Origin: Flavobacterium phragmitis | GTDB lineage: Bacteria; Bacteroidota; Bacteroidia; Flavobacteriales; Flavobacteriaceae | Assembly (NCBI RefSeq): GCF_900112575.1 | Contig: NZ_FOMH01000010.1 | Coordinates: 1 to 64,000, forward strand | Reading direction: 5' to 3' | Length of the DNA stretch: 64,000 bases | Part shown: piece by piece, positions 33,673 to 42,591 of the stretch | How positions within the stretch are numbered: the stretch's first letter is position 1 | Layout of the letters: every line of letters begins with the position of its first letter | Notes under the pieces: model-generated | What the model was told of the DNA's origin: nothing | Seen by the model: only the letters and a program-made list of their open reading frames with translations | Database searches by the model: none | Made by a program: the position numbers and the translations under genes

Positions 33673-34983
33673 ATGTCAGATTCCACACAAAACCAATTAA
33701 AGAAAACATTAGGCCTAAGTTTTAATATTGCCGTATTAATTGGCGGAACCATTGGAGTTGGAATTCTAAGAACACCAGGAACTATTGCAGAAATGCTAAA
33801 TAATTACTGGCTTATACTTGCATCATGGCTTTTTGGAGGTTTATATGTTTTATTGGGAGCCAATTCATATTCAGAATTAGCGACAATGCTGCCAAAAGCA
33901 GGCGGATCATATAATTATATAAAAAGAGCTTTGGGCGATTATGCTGGTTTTCTTTCGGGTTGGTACGATTATATTGTCAATGCTATTCCGCCAGCTTTTT
34001 ATTGTATTGTAATTAGTGAATATACTATTATTTTATTTCCAGAATTGGCTAATTATTCTACAGTAATGTCAATTTCATTGCTCGTTGCCTTTGTCTTATT
34101 GCACTTAAGCGGCGTAAAAAACGGAAGTGTGATTCAGCAGATTACTAGTCTATTAAAAGTCATTTGTTTTGTTGCTTTAGTTATTGCCTGTTTTATGTAT
34201 ACTGGAGTTGAAGTTCCAAAAATCGAAACGAATAATTCTATTTTTCAAATCGGGCTTTTATTTGGCTTTTTTAAATCATTGCAACTCATCATTGGAACTT
34301 ATAACGGTTGGAATGCTGTTTGCTTTTTTGCTGAAGAAAATGATAATCCAAGCAAAAACATTCCGAAATCTTTATACAGTGGCGTTTTACTTGTTGTAGC
34401 GATTTATATTTTGGTAAATGCAGCCTTTTTTCATGTTTTACCAATTGAAACTTTAGCCAAATCAAATTTGGCTGCAGCCGATGTTGCCAAAATTATTTTT
34501 GGAGACAGCGGAGCAAAAATTGTAACAGTAATTTCGATTTTTTCTTTAATCAGTATTTTGAATGCTTTTATGATGATTCCGCCAAGAATTCTTTACGGAT
34601 TAAGCCGTGATGGATTTTTTATAAAACAGGGAACACAAGTCAACAACGGCGGCACTCCAATTGTAGCGCTTTTGGTTTCATCCTTTTTCAGTTTATTTTT
34701 AATCTGTATAGGTTCTTTTGAAGTATTGTTTTCTTTCGCCGCTTTTATCTCCATAATCGTTTGGGGACTGGCCTATTATTCGCTTTTAAAACTGAGAACT
34801 ACTGAACCACATTTACCAAGACCTTATCGTTCTTTTTGGTATCCTTGGTCAACTATAATAGCAATTATCTTTTCTATCGCAATACTGGCAGGATTCATTT
34901 ACAGCGATCCAAAAAGCTTTGCAATCATTGTTGCAATTACGATTGTTTCTTATCCTTTGTTTTGGGTTTTGAAGAAGAAATAA
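33673..34983 (+). CDS. APC-family amino acid permease
   Basis: The 436-residue protein has about 12 membrane segments and begins with the APC signature GGTIGVGILRTPG in the first helix, followed by GANSYSELATMLPKAGGSYNYIKRALG. It is of the LAT/APC type, moving amino acids across the inner membrane; the exact amino acid is not evident. It is transcribed alone and followed by a long palindrome. Confidence 0.88.
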   Translation: MSDSTQNQLKKTLGLSFNIAVLIGGTIGVGILRTPGTIAEMLNNYWLILASWLFGGLYVLLGANSYSELATMLPKAGGSYNYIKRALGDYAGFLSGWYDYIVNAIPPAFYCIVISEYTIILFPELANYSTVMSISLLVAFVLLHLSGVKNGSVIQQITSLLKVICFVALVIACFMYTGVEVPKIETNNSIFQIGLLFGFFKSLQLIIGTYNGWNAVCFFAEENDNPSKNIPKSLYSGVLLVVAIYILVNAAFFHVLPIETLAKSNLAAADVAKIIFGDSGAKIVTVISIFSLISILNAFMMIPPRILYGLSRDGFFIKQGTQVNNGGTPIVALLVSSFFSLFLICIGSFEVLFSFAAFISIIVWGLAYYSLLKLRTTEPHLPRPYRSFWYPWSTIIAIIFSIAILAGFIYSDPKSFAIIVAITIVSYPLFWVLKKK

Positions 34984-34984
34984 T

Positions 34985-35087
34985 AGCCACGAATTCACGA
35001 ATTTTATTTTTATAATCGTTAAGTAGAAGAATAATTAGAAATTATTTCACAAATAGATTTTAAAATAAAATTCGTGAATTCTTGGCT
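34985..35087. repeat. Long palindrome (GCCACGAATTCACG family)
   Basis: The left arm 34985-35010 (AGCCACGAATTCACG and on) pairs with the right arm 35062-35087 at 25 of 26 bases, with about 50 bases between. It lies between convergent genes and could end transcription from both sides. Confidence 0.8.
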
Positions 35088-35096
35088 AACAAACTG

Positions 35097-37430
35097 TTAC
35101 CGTCTCGCTTTAAAATATTCTTCAAAAGAACTACAGTCCGACATTAAATCTACATAATCATCTGCATATTTTGATTTTAAATCCTGATAGTATTTATTTT
35201 TACTTAAAAGAAAATCATCATAATTTTCAATTCGATTATTATAATCATTTGGATATTTATGTACCAATTTATTTGCCTCGCACCTACCCATCATACTTAG
35301 ACACAGAGCTTTAAACTTAGGTGTTTTTGCATTTTTATAGGCCAAAGCATAATATTTTTTTGCTAGATTACATTCATAATACTCATTGTTATCTTCAATA
35401 GGAAAATCTCTAATATTACTTGTTTCTCCTTGTCCATAACGTCTCATTTGCCAAAGGCTTCCATAAACACTCATATTATAGTAGCAATTGGCAATCAAAA
35501 AATTATAGTAATCTTTGTTTGGCTCTACAGGATTTGAAGCTATTTTTATGTAAGAAATTAATTTTTGGGTTATTGCATATTTATTAAACCTAAATATTTT
35601 TTTTTGTACAGCAAATTCTGGCGTGTATTTTAAAACTAAAAAAGGATCTTTTAATCTACCATCACAATTTTCCTTTTCCCATAAACAATCAGAATAATTA
35701 ATTTCTTTATATGATTTGTTGTCCTTTTCAAAATAAAACAAAGCCTGTTCTAATTTATTCTGACGAATATATTTTGTGCCTATTAAATCATAAAGTCTGG
35801 CAATTTCATTTTTCATAAAGCTATGTTTCCAAACTGAAAATTTGTCTGAATCTTTCTCACTTTCTACAGTTTCATCAATTATAACTTGAACTTGTTCCGG
35901 AGTATAAAAAACATTGATGTAAGTAAAATAATCCGAGTAATAATCAGTGTAGTAGCCTATTTTTGCCTTAGGACTTTTCCAATAGGCAAAATTATAATAA
36001 TCAGAACCTGAATGTTCTTCTAATTTAGAATATAAAAAAGAGGCATCAATTCTATTTCCTTTAAATTCTAATTCTCTTCCAATGGCAAACAGAAATTTCT
36101 TGTCGTTTTTATTTTTAAGCAAAACAGGTTTTACCTCATTCAAAATAATAGCTTTTCCAACTGGTTGGTTTGCAGTTAATGCAAGTGCTTTAATAATCTC
36201 AATCTGATTATAAAGTGAATCTTTTTTAGATATTTTTTTTTTTAATTTCGAAATTTGATTTAAACATCCCTGATTATCCTTTGTTACAAATGACAAATAA
36301 GCTTTGCTTGTTTTCCAAAAAATAGGATTTTGCACTTTTTTCAAATTAACATTTTTAATAAAGTCTAAAACTTCGCCAGCATAAATTCGGTCTTTTTCGA
36401 CACGTTTCATAATTTTTTCGACCGAATTCTTTTCATTCTCATCATAAGATGATACAGATGGATTAAAAAGAGAATAATAGGGTGTAAAAATCCAGTCCTC
36501 AATTTTATTGATTTCTCTTAGTAATAAAAATGAAAGTCCGTCAAACTCTGGATTGTATTTATAAACTTGTTTCAAGTAATCAAGTGAACGGTCTGCCTTT
36601 TTTATTCCACCCAATAAATAAACATTTGCTTTTTCTTTATTTGTTTTGGCGTATTTTAAAACGTCATCTAATGGAATTTTAGAATCAAAAGACTGAGAAA
36701 TCATAAAACGCTTATCCGGCGCATTTGCAAAAACCTGCGAAGCATAAAAATTAGCTACAATCTTGTCTGGCTCTGCAAATGTTCTGAAATATAAACTCCA
36801 GTATTTTAATATATTGTCTTGTTTTTGACTTTCAAAAACTTTTGTATATAATGTCCTGATCTTTTCAAAGTCGCCATTGTAATAGGCTAATCGTATGGCT
36901 AAAAAAGTATATCTCTGTTTAAGATTTTTGTTTTTAACTGAATTTGACAGCAAAATAGCTTCATCAATGAGTTTTGTTCTGTTTTCAACCTTTAGTGATG
37001 TTATATTTTGCTCCCAAGGATCATCATAAAACACATTAAAAACTTCACATTTTTTGGCAAATTTCAAATAGTTGACAGCATCAAGGTCTTTGGCTTTATA
37101 GAGATAACGAAGCATTTCATTGGTATTTTTATCTGTAATATCTTCTAATCTCAAATCAAACAAAACTACTTTTACATCTTCTTCAGAAACTTTATTTTTA
37201 CAATATTGCATCCAAAGTTTTTCATTAGCATCCATTTTGATTATTCCATCTGCGAGTTTTTGATTTGACCAGAATAAGTCTGAAGAATAATCAAAACCAG
37301 AATACCAGTAATAGTTGAAGTTTTCTGGATTGAAAAACGAAAAACGAACATCTTCGCCATAAGGATAAAATCCGCAGGCAAAAATAGCATTACTTGCTAA
37401 AATTACTATAAAAACCAGAAAGTGCTTCAT
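35097..37430 (-). CDS. Large exported protein, TPR-like
   Basis: The 777-residue protein has a signal peptide (MKHFLVFIVILASNAIFA) and a long, mostly helical body with many Tyr, Lys and Asn. Stretches such as NEMLRYLYKAKDLDAVNYLKFAKK and RQNKLEQALFYFEKDNKSYKE look like tetratricopeptide-type helix pairs. No enzymatic motif is seen. It overlaps the upstream DUF3142 lipoprotein gene by 41 bases, so the two are translationally coupled and probably work together in the envelope. The function is unknown. Confidence 0.72.
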   Translation of the reverse strand: MKHFLVFIVILASNAIFACGFYPYGEDVRFSFFNPENFNYYWYSGFDYSSDLFWSNQKLADGIIKMDANEKLWMQYCKNKVSEEDVKVVLFDLRLEDITDKNTNEMLRYLYKAKDLDAVNYLKFAKKCEVFNVFYDDPWEQNITSLKVENRTKLIDEAILLSNSVKNKNLKQRYTFLAIRLAYYNGDFEKIRTLYTKVFESQKQDNILKYWSLYFRTFAEPDKIVANFYASQVFANAPDKRFMISQSFDSKIPLDDVLKYAKTNKEKANVYLLGGIKKADRSLDYLKQVYKYNPEFDGLSFLLLREINKIEDWIFTPYYSLFNPSVSSYDENEKNSVEKIMKRVEKDRIYAGEVLDFIKNVNLKKVQNPIFWKTSKAYLSFVTKDNQGCLNQISKLKKKISKKDSLYNQIEIIKALALTANQPVGKAIILNEVKPVLLKNKNDKKFLFAIGRELEFKGNRIDASFLYSKLEEHSGSDYYNFAYWKSPKAKIGYYTDYYSDYFTYINVFYTPEQVQVIIDETVESEKDSDKFSVWKHSFMKNEIARLYDLIGTKYIRQNKLEQALFYFEKDNKSYKEINYSDCLWEKENCDGRLKDPFLVLKYTPEFAVQKKIFRFNKYAITQKLISYIKIASNPVEPNKDYYNFLIANCYYNMSVYGSLWQMRRYGQGETSNIRDFPIEDNNEYYECNLAKKYYALAYKNAKTPKFKALCLSMMGRCEANKLVHKYPNDYNNRIENYDDFLLSKNKYYQDLKSKYADDYVDLMSDCSSFEEYFKARR

Positions 37431-38418
37431 CGTTATATTTGCTTAATTGTTCTTCGTCTAAATGAAATAATGTTATCGTTGTTTCAGAATCAAAAACAAC
37501 ATTTTTCTTGATAATTTCAATGGCCTGGTTTATTTGTTCTGGAGTCAATACTTCATATTTAATTTTATCTCCTACTCTCAAATAAAAATCACCTGCAATT
37601 TGGTCTTTTGTGACTTCATACCACAATGGTTTTATTTTTTTTAATGACTTTAAAATTTCCTTTTGATTATCATAAATTACTTTTGAGAACTTATTATTCT
37701 GATACACCTGCATCCAGGAATAAGTGGGCAACGCAATATCAAGATGCAACGGATATTTTCTTTCTTTGTTAAGGTAAAGATTTAATTCTTTAAGATCTAA
37801 AATGGAATTTTTAGAATGATTTTCCAGTGGATTTACAAGATTATAACACATCAATGTTGCTTTATCTACTGGAGGAATTCCCATTTTTTCGGGGTATTTG
37901 TAAGGATACAATCGTAATGTACAACTAATTTGTTTTTTAGAAACCTGCTTTAATTTTTTTAAGAAATAAAAATAATTATCCTTTGTGCTTAGTGTCCAAT
38001 CACAATCCATTTGAAATTCTGAAACAGGATTAACCTGGTAAAATTTGTCTTTAGCATATTTATTAATTAAGAAATTAATATTGTCTGCCAAACTATCCAT
38101 TTTTTTTGCATTCGTATTTTTAAAAACCTCATTTTTTATATATACTGTGGGAACAATTGTCAAATTATCCTGCCCATAAATATGTAATGATGTTTTTGAA
38201 ATAGGATAATCTCCATAATTTTCATCATAATCTACTTCAAAAAATTTGACATATAGCTTATTAACCTGTAAATCGTGCATTGTTGCCCTTTCTTGCTCAG
38301 ACAATTCCCAAGAATTGCTTTTCCAATAATAAAAAGATTTTTCGACATTTTCTACTTTATTGGAACACCCCAAAAAGATTAAAGAAACAAACAGAAACAA
38401 CAGACATTTCCTCATCAC
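37390..38418 (-). CDS. DUF3142-like lipoprotein
   Basis: The 342-residue protein has a lipoprotein signal ending FLGC. The mature part matches my memory of DUF3142: FYYWKSNSW near the start, LYVKFFEVDYD, EFQMDCDWTLSTKDNYFYFLKKLK and then LRLYPYKYPEKMGIPPVDKATLMCYNL, then LDIALPTYSWMQ. This arrangement suggests a TIM-barrel fold like those of glycoside hydrolases, with acidic active-site candidates in DCDW, but no activity is proven. It overlaps the large exported protein gene downstream. Confidence 0.72.
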   Translation of the reverse strand: MMRKCLLFLFVSLIFLGCSNKVENVEKSFYYWKSNSWELSEQERATMHDLQVNKLYVKFFEVDYDENYGDYPISKTSLHIYGQDNLTIVPTVYIKNEVFKNTNAKKMDSLADNINFLINKYAKDKFYQVNPVSEFQMDCDWTLSTKDNYFYFLKKLKQVSKKQISCTLRLYPYKYPEKMGIPPVDKATLMCYNLVNPLENHSKNSILDLKELNLYLNKERKYPLHLDIALPTYSWMQVYQNNKFSKVIYDNQKEILKSLKKIKPLWYEVTKDQIAGDFYLRVGDKIKYEVLTPEQINQAIEIIKKNVVFDSETTITLFHLDEEQLSKYNDEALSGFYSNFSK

Positions 38419-38529
38419 AGAGTTTTTTTATTTTAACGTAAAATCGTACTAAAATTATATCTTTTTGGAATACAAAAATCAAATAATAAGACTTTTTTTT
38501 TTGAAAAAATCACATTCGTAAAAACAACA

Positions 38530-38560
38530 AACCCGACAGGTTTTTGAAACCTGTCGGGTT
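38530..38560. terminator. Terminator (ACCCGACAGG family)
   Basis: The perfect stem AACCCGACAGGTTT (38530-38543) with its complement (38547-38560) closes a 3-base loop, 31 bases after the valS stop codon. A near copy occurs at 42551-42579. Confidence 0.8.
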
Positions 38561-38591
38561 TAATTATATAATTAAAACAGAGATTTGACTC

Positions 38592-41225
38592 TTATTTCAA
38601 TCCAGCCAAACTCTGCTCAATTGTAGCAATTTTAGCTAAAGCATCAGCTTGTTTTTGTTTTTCTAAATTAAGAACTTTCTCTGGAGCTCCGTTTACGAAC
38701 TTCTCGTTAGAAAGTTTTGCTTCAACAGATTTCAGGAATCCTTTTGTGTAATTCAATTCCTCTGTCAATTTTGCGATTTCAGCTTCAACATCGATATTTC
38801 CAGTAATTGGAATGAAATATTCATTTGATTTTACACGGAAAGATAAAGCGCCGTCTACTTTTTCAGAAACATATTCGAAAGCCGAAACGTTTCCTAATTT
38901 TGTAATAATTGAATCAAAATAAGTAGAAACATTTTCACTGTTGATTCCTTTTAATTCGATAGCATCTTTAAACGGAATATTTTTGTCTTTTCTAATTGTT
39001 CTGATTCCTGAAATTACTTCGATAGAATTTTCAAAATCAGCGATTAATTTAGCGTCAAATGGCTTTAATTCTGGCCAAGTTGAAACAATTAAAGCTTCCT
39101 CTGGTGTTCTTTCAGCAATTAACTGCCAGATTTCCTCCGTTAAGAAAGGCATAAATGGATGAAGCAATTTCAAGTTGCTTTCTAACATTTCGATCGCTTT
39201 CGCGAAAGTTACACTGTCAATTGGCTGTTGGTATGCCGGCTTGATCATTTCTAAGAACCAAGAACAGAAATCATCCCAAACCAATTTATAAATCGCCATT
39301 AATGAATCTGAAATTCTGTATTTCTCAAAATTATCTTCAATGTCAACTAAAGTTTGTTGCAACTTCGCTTCGTACCATTCGATTGCCACTTTTGATGATT
39401 CAGGTTGCGCGATAGTTTCTGAAACTTCCCATCCTTTAATCAATTTGAAGGCATTCCAAATTTTATTTGAAAACGCTTTTCCTTGACTGCATAATTCCTC
39501 ATCAAACATAATATCGTTTCCTGCAGAAGCACTCAAAAGCAATCCTACACGAACACCGTCTGCACTGAATTTCTCGATCAAATCTAAAGGATCAGGAGAA
39601 TTTCCTAATGATTTAGACATTTTACGACGTTGTTTATCACGAACCAAACCAGTTAAATATACGTTTGTAAATGGTTTTTCACCTGCATATTCGTAACCTG
39701 CGATAATCATTCTCGCAACCCAGAAAAATAAAATATCCGGACCTGTTACCAAGTCATTTGTTGGATAATAATATTTAAAATCTGGACTTTCTGGATCCAT
39801 TATTCCACCAAAAACTGACATTGGCCATAACCAAGATGAGAACCAAGTATCTAATGCATCAACATCCTGTTTAAGGTCGTTTGTTGTTAATTGTTTATTG
39901 TTTGTTGCTTCTTGTGCTAATTTTAGCGCCTCTTCAATATTTTCAGCAACTACAAAATCTTCTTTTCCGTCTCCGTAATAATATGCTGGAATTTGTTGTC
40001 CCCACCATAACTGACGAGAAATATTCCAATCGCGAATATTGTTTAACCAATGTGCATAAGTGTTTTCGAAACGTTTTGGATGCAATTTAATATCTCCAGT
40101 TTCTAAAACCGATTTAATAGCTGGTTTTACTAAATCATCCATTTTCAGAAACCATTGATCCGATAATCTTGGCTCGATTACGGCTTTTGTTCTTTCAGAA
40201 GTTCCAACTTTATTTAAGTGAGTTTCTGTTTTATCTAAAGCACCAATTTCTTGAAGTTCTTTTTCAATTTCCTTACGAACTACAAAACGATCTTTTCCTT
40301 GATAGTGCAATCCGAAGCTGTTTAAAGTCGCATCTTCGTTAAAAATATCAACGATTTCTAAGTTGTGTTTTTCACCCAACGTTTTATCGTTCATATCATG
40401 TGCAGGCGTTACTTTCAAACATCCTGTTCCGAATTCAACATCTACATATTCGTCTTCGATAATTGGAATTACTCTACCGCAAATTGGAACAATCGCTTTT
40501 TTACCTTTTAAATGTGTAAAACGCTCATCATTCGGATTGATACAGATAGCAGTATCTCCAAAAATAGTTTCTGGACGCGTTGTGGCAATGGTCAAAAATT
40601 CCTCAGTTCCCTCAATTTTATATTTTAAGAAAAATAATTTTCCTTGCTGTTCTTCGTAAATTACTTCTTCGTCAGAAAGCGTAGTTTTTGCTTCCGGATC
40701 CCAGTTTACCATACGGTATCCTCTGTAAATTAATCCTTTGTTGTACAAATCAACAAACGATTTAATTACTGATGCTGACATATCCGGATCCATAGTAAAT
40801 TTAGTACGTTCCCAATCGCATGAAGCTCCTAATTTCTTAAGCTGTTCCAGGATTGTTCCACCGTATTTATCTGTCCATTCCCAAGCATGTTTTAGGAATT
40901 CTTCGCGGGTCAAATCATTTTTATTGATTCCTTCTGCTTTTAACTTCGCTACCACTTTTGCTTCTGTGGCAATCGATGCGTGGTCTGTTCCTGGAACCCA
41001 ACAAGCGTTGAATCCTTTAAGACGAGCACGACGAATTAAAACATCCTGAATCGTATTATTCAACATATGTCCCATGTGAAGGACTCCAGTGACGTTTGGC
41101 GGCGGGATTACAATTGTATAAGGTGTTCTATGATCAGGTTCTGAATGAAAATAGTTATTTTTCATCCAGTAATCATACCATTTGTTCTCGATCGCTTTAG
41201 CGTCAAATTGTGCTGGAATTGTCAT
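38592..41225 (-). CDS. valS: Valyl-tRNA synthetase
   Basis: This enzyme charges tRNA-Val with valine. The 877-residue length is normal. The class Ia signatures are present: HMGH at 50-53 in PPPNVTGVLHMGHML, and KMSKS at about 535-539. A C-terminal coiled coil (about 800-877) fits ValRS. At about residues 440-449 the protein has NNKQLTTND, encoded by a string of 7-base units (39881-39915) of the same kind as intergenic repeats near folE and cysS. The reading frame is intact and the insertion is in a variable loop before DALDTWFSS, so the enzyme should be active. Confidence 0.97.
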   Translation of the reverse strand: MTIPAQFDAKAIENKWYDYWMKNNYFHSEPDHRTPYTIVIPPPNVTGVLHMGHMLNNTIQDVLIRRARLKGFNACWVPGTDHASIATEAKVVAKLKAEGINKNDLTREEFLKHAWEWTDKYGGTILEQLKKLGASCDWERTKFTMDPDMSASVIKSFVDLYNKGLIYRGYRMVNWDPEAKTTLSDEEVIYEEQQGKLFFLKYKIEGTEEFLTIATTRPETIFGDTAICINPNDERFTHLKGKKAIVPICGRVIPIIEDEYVDVEFGTGCLKVTPAHDMNDKTLGEKHNLEIVDIFNEDATLNSFGLHYQGKDRFVVRKEIEKELQEIGALDKTETHLNKVGTSERTKAVIEPRLSDQWFLKMDDLVKPAIKSVLETGDIKLHPKRFENTYAHWLNNIRDWNISRQLWWGQQIPAYYYGDGKEDFVVAENIEEALKLAQEATNNKQLTTNDLKQDVDALDTWFSSWLWPMSVFGGIMDPESPDFKYYYPTNDLVTGPDILFFWVARMIIAGYEYAGEKPFTNVYLTGLVRDKQRRKMSKSLGNSPDPLDLIEKFSADGVRVGLLLSASAGNDIMFDEELCSQGKAFSNKIWNAFKLIKGWEVSETIAQPESSKVAIEWYEAKLQQTLVDIEDNFEKYRISDSLMAIYKLVWDDFCSWFLEMIKPAYQQPIDSVTFAKAIEMLESNLKLLHPFMPFLTEEIWQLIAERTPEEALIVSTWPELKPFDAKLIADFENSIEVISGIRTIRKDKNIPFKDAIELKGINSENVSTYFDSIITKLGNVSAFEYVSEKVDGALSFRVKSNEYFIPITGNIDVEAEIAKLTEELNYTKGFLKSVEAKLSNEKFVNGAPEKVLNLEKQKQADALAKIATIEQSLAGLK
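39881..39915. repeat. 7-base periodic repeat inside valS
   Basis: On the plus strand the units TTTGTTG, TTAATTG, TTTATTG, TTTGTTG and CTTCTTG follow each other in phase. On the coding strand this is the AACAATA-type unit seen at 51942-51974 and 52375-52416. Confidence 0.6.
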
Positions 41226-41233
41226 TTATATAT

Positions 41234-41383
41234 GTTTAATCGTTTATTTGTTTTAACCTTTTAATTGGTTTTGATGATTAGAATGTAAAATTGAATTATT
41301 TAATTGTTTTTCTATTTTAAAACATCATTTACAATTTCAATCTCAACGATTAAACAAATAAACGATCAAACAGTTAAACAAAA
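41234..41383. repeat. 8-base periodic repeat as inverted arms upstream of valS
   Basis: From 41344 to 41383 five 8-base units of type AACNANNA follow in phase. The opposite orientation occurs at 41234-41253. The two arms (41234-41253 and 41351-41370) are reverse complements at 19 of 20 bases. They lie between the divergent valS and DUF1573 genes. Confidence 0.7.
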
Positions 41384-41459
41384 ATTTGGTTCAATTTTTG
41401 TAATTATAATTGACAGCAAAAGTAAATAATTAAGTAGACTATAAAAAGAGAAATAATAA

Positions 41460-41490
41460 TTTGTGTGTTAATTAAAAGAATGTATATTTA
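41460..41490 (+). promoter_or_regulatory. Promoter of the DUF1573 gene
   Basis: TTTG (41460-41463), a 19-base spacer and TATATTTA (41483-41490) differ from the Bacteroidota consensus by only the last base. The start codon follows 24 bases later. Confidence 0.65.
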
Positions 41491-41514
41491 CTTACAATTA
41501 AAAAACGATTTCAT

Positions 41515-41895
41515 ATGAAAAATGCAGCCTCTTTTATTGCAGTCTTATTGTTTAGCGCAATAAGTTATGCACAAAATGGCCCAAAAATTGAATTTGCAGC
41601 CCCAGACAATACAATTGATTATGGAAAAATTTCTAAAACTGATAACGGACTGCGTTCCTTTGAATTTACTAACACTGGAGACGCTCCTTTATTAATTACA
41701 GGCGCAGAATCAACTGTAAGTTCTATTGTGGTTACAAAACCATCGGCAGCAATTCAGCCGGGCAAAAAAGGAAAAATCGATGTTAAATACAATATGGCTT
41801 CAGGACCAATTCGTAAAACCATTACTGTTGAAACCAATGCAGTTAACTATCCTGATGGGCGTGTAGCTCTTAAAATTAAAGGTGAAGTTTTATAA
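41515..41895 (+). CDS. DUF1573 exported protein
   Basis: The 126-residue protein has a signal peptide (MKNAASFIAVLLFSAISYAQ) and one DUF1573 immunoglobulin-like domain: IDYGKISKTDNGLRSFEFTNTGDAPLLIT, then PGKKGKIDVKYN. Such small beta domains occur in periplasmic and surface proteins of the phylum; the role is unknown. It has its own promoter and terminator. Confidence 0.85.
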   Translation: MKNAASFIAVLLFSAISYAQNGPKIEFAAPDNTIDYGKISKTDNGLRSFEFTNTGDAPLLITGAESTVSSIVVTKPSAAIQPGKKGKIDVKYNMASGPIRKTITVETNAVNYPDGRVALKIKGEVL

Positions 41896-41917
41896 AAAAC
41901 TTAAATTTATAAATTAC

Positions 41918-41950
41918 AAAAGCCGTTTCTTTAATTAGAAACGGCTTTTT
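41918..41950. terminator. Bidirectional terminator
   Basis: The stem AAAAGCCGTTTCT (41918-41930) with AGAAACGGCTTTT (41937-41949) lies between the convergent DUF1573 and lipoprotein genes. Confidence 0.85.
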
Positions 41951-41965
41951 ATTTTAATATCAAGT

Positions 41966-42454
41966 TTATTTAGTTCCTGTTCCACATTGTGCTAAGTCAA
42001 ACTTATATTTCACACGATCAAAATCGATTGGTTTGTCTTTTACCAAATAGGTAACTCCCATTGTAGTCTGCATGGTTCCGTTTCCTAAAATAAGTTGCTT
42101 ATCACGTTTTAACAGTGCCATTGGATTTTTAAAAGTTTTGTCTTTACTGGCAGAATCTGTAAAAGTATAATCGACAAATAAGGTATCTCCACGAAACTCG
42201 CCTGCTACCTCACCAGTTCTAACAGTTACAGGAGCTACTTTCATCACCATTTGTCCTGACACTTTACCATTCTTTAAAGTATTCAGTTTTAAATCGATTG
42301 TATCTTGTTCGTATATCGCTTTGTAGCATTCCGTGCTTACAACCGTTTCTTCTTCCGCTTTTGCAGCAGCGGCTTCTTTTTGTTTTTCTTCATTTTTACA
42401 ACTTTGAAATCCGATGCAGATTACAAGAAGACAAGGCAAAACTAGATTTTTCAT
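41966..42454 (-). CDS. Lipoprotein
   Basis: The 162-residue protein has a lipoprotein signal with lipobox FQSC (Cys at about 19), then an Ala/Glu-rich linker (KQKEAAAAKAEEET). The mature domain has alternating strands (TIDLKLNTLKNGKVSGQMVMK ... GEFRGDTLFVDYTFTD), a small beta barrel as often found in Flavobacteriia. The family is not named. It is a single gene. Confidence 0.75.
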   Translation of the reverse strand: MKNLVLPCLLVICIGFQSCKNEEKQKEAAAAKAEEETVVSTECYKAIYEQDTIDLKLNTLKNGKVSGQMVMKVAPVTVRTGEVAGEFRGDTLFVDYTFTDSASKDKTFKNPMALLKRDKQLILGNGTMQTTMGVTYLVKDKPIDFDRVKYKFDLAQCGTGTK

Positions 42455-42550
42455 ATTTTCGTTATTTATGTTTCAAGGTTATTCTATAAAATTAAAGAAA
42501 AAAGAAATCAACGAAAAGATTTTAGCAAAATTTTCCTAAAAAAAAATGAA

Positions 42551-42579
42551 ACCCGACAGTTTTTTAAAACCTATCGGGT
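42551..42579 (-). terminator. Terminator (ACCCGACAGG family), second copy
   Basis: ACCCGACAGTTTTT (42551-42564) pairs with 42566-42579 with few mismatches. It lies 13 bases after the OmpA-type gene stop and is closely similar to 38530-38560. Confidence 0.75.
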
Positions 42580-42591
42580 GTTCTTGAAAAA

